NCBI RefSeq assembly: GCF_002914525.1
Contig: NZ_LODW01000033.1
Coordinates: forward strand, 124,001-188,000
Length of the DNA stretch: 64,000 nucleotides
Source: Rhizobium hidalgonense
GTDB lineage: Bacteria > Pseudomonadota > Alphaproteobacteria > Rhizobiales > Rhizobiaceae
Direction: 5' to 3'
Below the pieces are notes generated by a model that was not told the origin of the DNA, did no database searches, and saw only the letters and a list, made by a program, of their open reading frames with translations. Below are positions 62,580 through 64,000 of this stretch, one piece after another; the first letter of the stretch is position 1, and every line of letters starts with the position of its first letter. A program made the translations under genes and the position numbers.

Positions 62580-62966
62580 ATGGCAAAAGGCATAGAAATC
62601 CGCGCCGCGCATTTTCCCGGGCGCGCGCCGATCGATACTTACGGCAATGGCGGTTTCCGTTTTGCCGACATGTCGCATCGCGGCTCGATCCTTTGCCTGC
62701 CCTCCGGCATTCACGGCTGGGACATGGACATGTCGAAACCGCTGTCACCGGAAAATTTCCGGCGGGTGCTTGATGAGGCAGATGATATCGAGGTTCTGCT
62801 CGTCGGGACCGGAACCGAGCTTCGCCGCCTGCCGGAAGAATTGAAGCAGGCGCTGAAATCGCGCGGCATCGCCTCCGATCCGATGAGCACGGGCGCAGCG
62901 GTACGCACTTTCAATGTCATGCTGGCCGAGCAGCGCGCCGTCGCCGCGGCACTGATCGCGGTCTGA
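62580..62966 (+). CDS. Mth938-like protein (NDUFAF3 homologue)
   Basis: A 128-residue soluble protein of the Mth938/DUF498 family: RAAHFPGRAPIDTYGNGGF, GSILCLPSGIHGWDMD, VEVLLVGTGTELRRLPEELK-like core and STGAAVRTFNVMLAEQRAV at the end. The mitochondrial relative NDUFAF3 is a complex I assembly factor. It lies 4 bp after secDF and 3 bp before the phytoene-synthase-like gene, so the three are co-translated. A role in membrane-complex assembly is inferred from the context. Confidence 0.85.
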   Translation: MAKGIEIRAAHFPGRAPIDTYGNGGFRFADMSHRGSILCLPSGIHGWDMDMSKPLSPENFRRVLDEADDIEVLLVGTGTELRRLPEELKQALKSRGIASDPMSTGAAVRTFNVMLAEQRAVAAALIAV

Positions 62967-62969
62967 CCA

Positions 62970-63827
62970 ATGGCTGAAGCGAAAACTGCGACGAACCAGG
63001 AGATCTGCCTGGCGATGCTGCGCGACAGCGATCGCGATCGCTACCTTGCCTGCCTGCTGTCGCCGGATGACAAGCGCGGCGCGCTTGCCGCCCTATACGC
63101 CTTCAATGCCGAGCTTGCCCGCATTCGTGATCTCGTTCATGAGCCGTTGCCCGGCGAAGTGCGCCTGCAATATTGGCGCGATCTGCTGGAAGGCAGCGCC
63201 CATGGTTCAACGGCTGCCAATCCCGTCGCCGCCGCACTTCTAACGGCGGTCGAAACGCACCGCCTGCCGCGCAAGACGCTGATCGACATGATCGAGGCCC
63301 GGACCTTCGACCTCTACGACGATCCGATGGAAACGCGTCTGTCGCTCGAAGGTTATGCCGGGGAGACGGCATCGGCCCTCATTCAGCTCGCAAGCCTCGT
63401 GCTGTCGCCCGAGGAAGCCGCACGATCCGCCGATGCCGCCGGCCATGCCGGTGTGGCCCAGGCGGTCGCCGGCCTGTTGCTGCTAATGCCGCTGCATCGC
63501 CGCCGCGGCCAGGTCTATATTCCGCTGCAGATCCTGTCCGCCACCGGTCTTAACCGTGATGCCTTCCTTGCCGGCGAAGACAGGCCGCGCATCTCCGCCG
63601 CCATCGAGGCCTTTGCCGGCCTCGGCCGCGAACATCTGGCAAAGGCGAGGGCGGCAGGGCCGATCACGCCCAGGGTCTTTCCGGCCTTCCTGCCGGCGAC
63701 GCTTGCCGAACCGGTGCTTCTCAGGGCGCAGAAGCTCGGCGCCGTCCTGTTCGACCGGACGCTGCAGCCGCCGCAATGGCGCCGCCAGCTCAGCATGGCG
63801 CTCTCGGCGAGCCGGAAAAAAATCTGA
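62970..63827 (+). CDS. Squalene/phytoene synthase family protein (NDUFAF6-like)
   Basis: A 285-residue protein of the squalene/phytoene synthase fold: DRYLACLLSPDDKRGALAAL, YAFNAELARIRDLVHEPLPG, VRLQYWRDLLEGS and DMIEARTFDLYDDPM. The two Asp-rich motifs of true prenyl synthases (DxxxD) are weakened: the second is LYDDPMET, while the first has no clear DxxxD. With the neighbouring NDUFAF3 homologue it resembles NDUFAF6, a complex I assembly factor, rather than a terpenoid enzyme. It starts 3 bp after the preceding stop. Confidence 0.82.
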   Translation: MAEAKTATNQEICLAMLRDSDRDRYLACLLSPDDKRGALAALYAFNAELARIRDLVHEPLPGEVRLQYWRDLLEGSAHGSTAANPVAAALLTAVETHRLPRKTLIDMIEARTFDLYDDPMETRLSLEGYAGETASALIQLASLVLSPEEAARSADAAGHAGVAQAVAGLLLLMPLHRRRGQVYIPLQILSATGLNRDAFLAGEDRPRISAAIEAFAGLGREHLAKARAAGPITPRVFPAFLPATLAEPVLLRAQKLGAVLFDRTLQPPQWRRQLSMALSASRKKI

Positions 63828-63899
63828 CGCGGGTCAAACTCGCGCAAGTCTCGCGCGTTACAAGGCTTGAACCGCTACCCTTTCGAACGGAGACTCGGC

Positions 63900-64000
63900 G
63901 TGGGCATTATCGTCTGGTGCGTTCTTTTCGCCATCGTCATTTTCTTTGCCTTCGTGGCAACGCGTTTGGCCGCGCAGAACAACGAAGACGGCCTGCATGA
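63900..64000 (+). CDS. Small membrane protein, 3' end outside the window
   Basis: A GTG start at 63900 preceded by GGAG 7 nt upstream opens a frame that runs off the window edge. The visible part is a single hydrophobic segment (IIVWCVLFAIVIFFAFVATR) followed by a polar NNEDG stretch. Because the gene is cut, length and family cannot be judged. Confidence 0.6.
   Translation, partial: MGIIVWCVLFAIVIFFAFVATRLAAQNNEDGLH

Noticed and set aside
62970..63827. A carotenoid or hopanoid biosynthesis enzyme
   Set aside because: The first Asp-rich motif of prenyl synthases is not intact and no other hpn or crt gene is nearby; the context favours the NDUFAF6-like group.

Overview
The window looks like a chromosomal segment of a Rhizobium species (Alphaproteobacteria, Rhizobiaceae, probably the R. 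etli / R. leguminosarum group). This rests on GC-rich DNA with strong G/C third-position preference, an ExoR homologue, a PopZ-type DUF2497 protein, a NasT/NasS-controlled assimilatory nitrate cluster, and the alphaproteobacterial gene order argS - SPOR protein - nagZ - scpA - scpB - tatABC - serS - surE - pcm - LytM factor, followed by yajC - secDF. No species call is possible from sequence reading alone. I see no prophage, integrase, transposase, CRISPR array or rRNA operon. Two tRNA genes are present (Asn on the minus strand, Cys on the plus strand).

Layout. 0-6 kb: end of a short-chain dehydrogenase, cyclopropane fatty acid synthase, DNA photolyase, a small secreted protein, an Lrp/AsnC regulator broken by a one-base frameshift and divergent from a DUF2000 gene, and a HAD phosphatase. 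6-15 kb (minus strand): nitrate assimilation. nasT and nasS encode an ANTAR antiterminator and its nitrate sensor. They lie upstream of a transporter-nirB-nirD-nasA operon whose leader carries a sigma-54 promoter, a hexaloop hairpin of the ANTAR-target type and an intrinsic terminator. 15-18 kb: a TRAP transporter with fused DctQM and a Tat-exported binding protein. 18-25 kb: 1-Cys peroxiredoxin, lytic transglycosylase, epimerase-like protein, glycerate kinase, DUF6074 protein, PHB-depolymerase-type esterase.

24-33 kb is the most accessory-looking part: two low-affinity-iron-permease-like proteins, the large catalase KatE, a membrane protein preceded by a 25-residue microprotein, and several very small genes (lipoprotein, secreted and membrane proteins, a KTSC protein), with long gene-poor gaps containing a ~75-bp imperfect repeat. 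Four genes here and near 3.7 kb have a GGAAC-N18-TT promoter of the EcfG/RpoE2 (general stress) type 33-50 nt before their start codons, which suggests a stress regulon.

33-46 kb: isoaspartyl-methyltransferase-like protein, popZ, valS, FadL-type outer membrane protein, exoR, xthA, erpA, dgt, argS. 46-59 kb: envelope and chromosome maintenance (SPOR protein, NagZ, ScpAB, TatABC, SerS, SurE, Pcm, degenerate LytM factor, DUF815 ATPase). 59-64 kb: protein export (YajC, SecDF), then homologues of the mitochondrial complex I assembly factors NDUFAF3 (Mth938 fold) and NDUFAF6 (squalene/phytoene synthase-like), and a truncated small membrane gene at the window edge.
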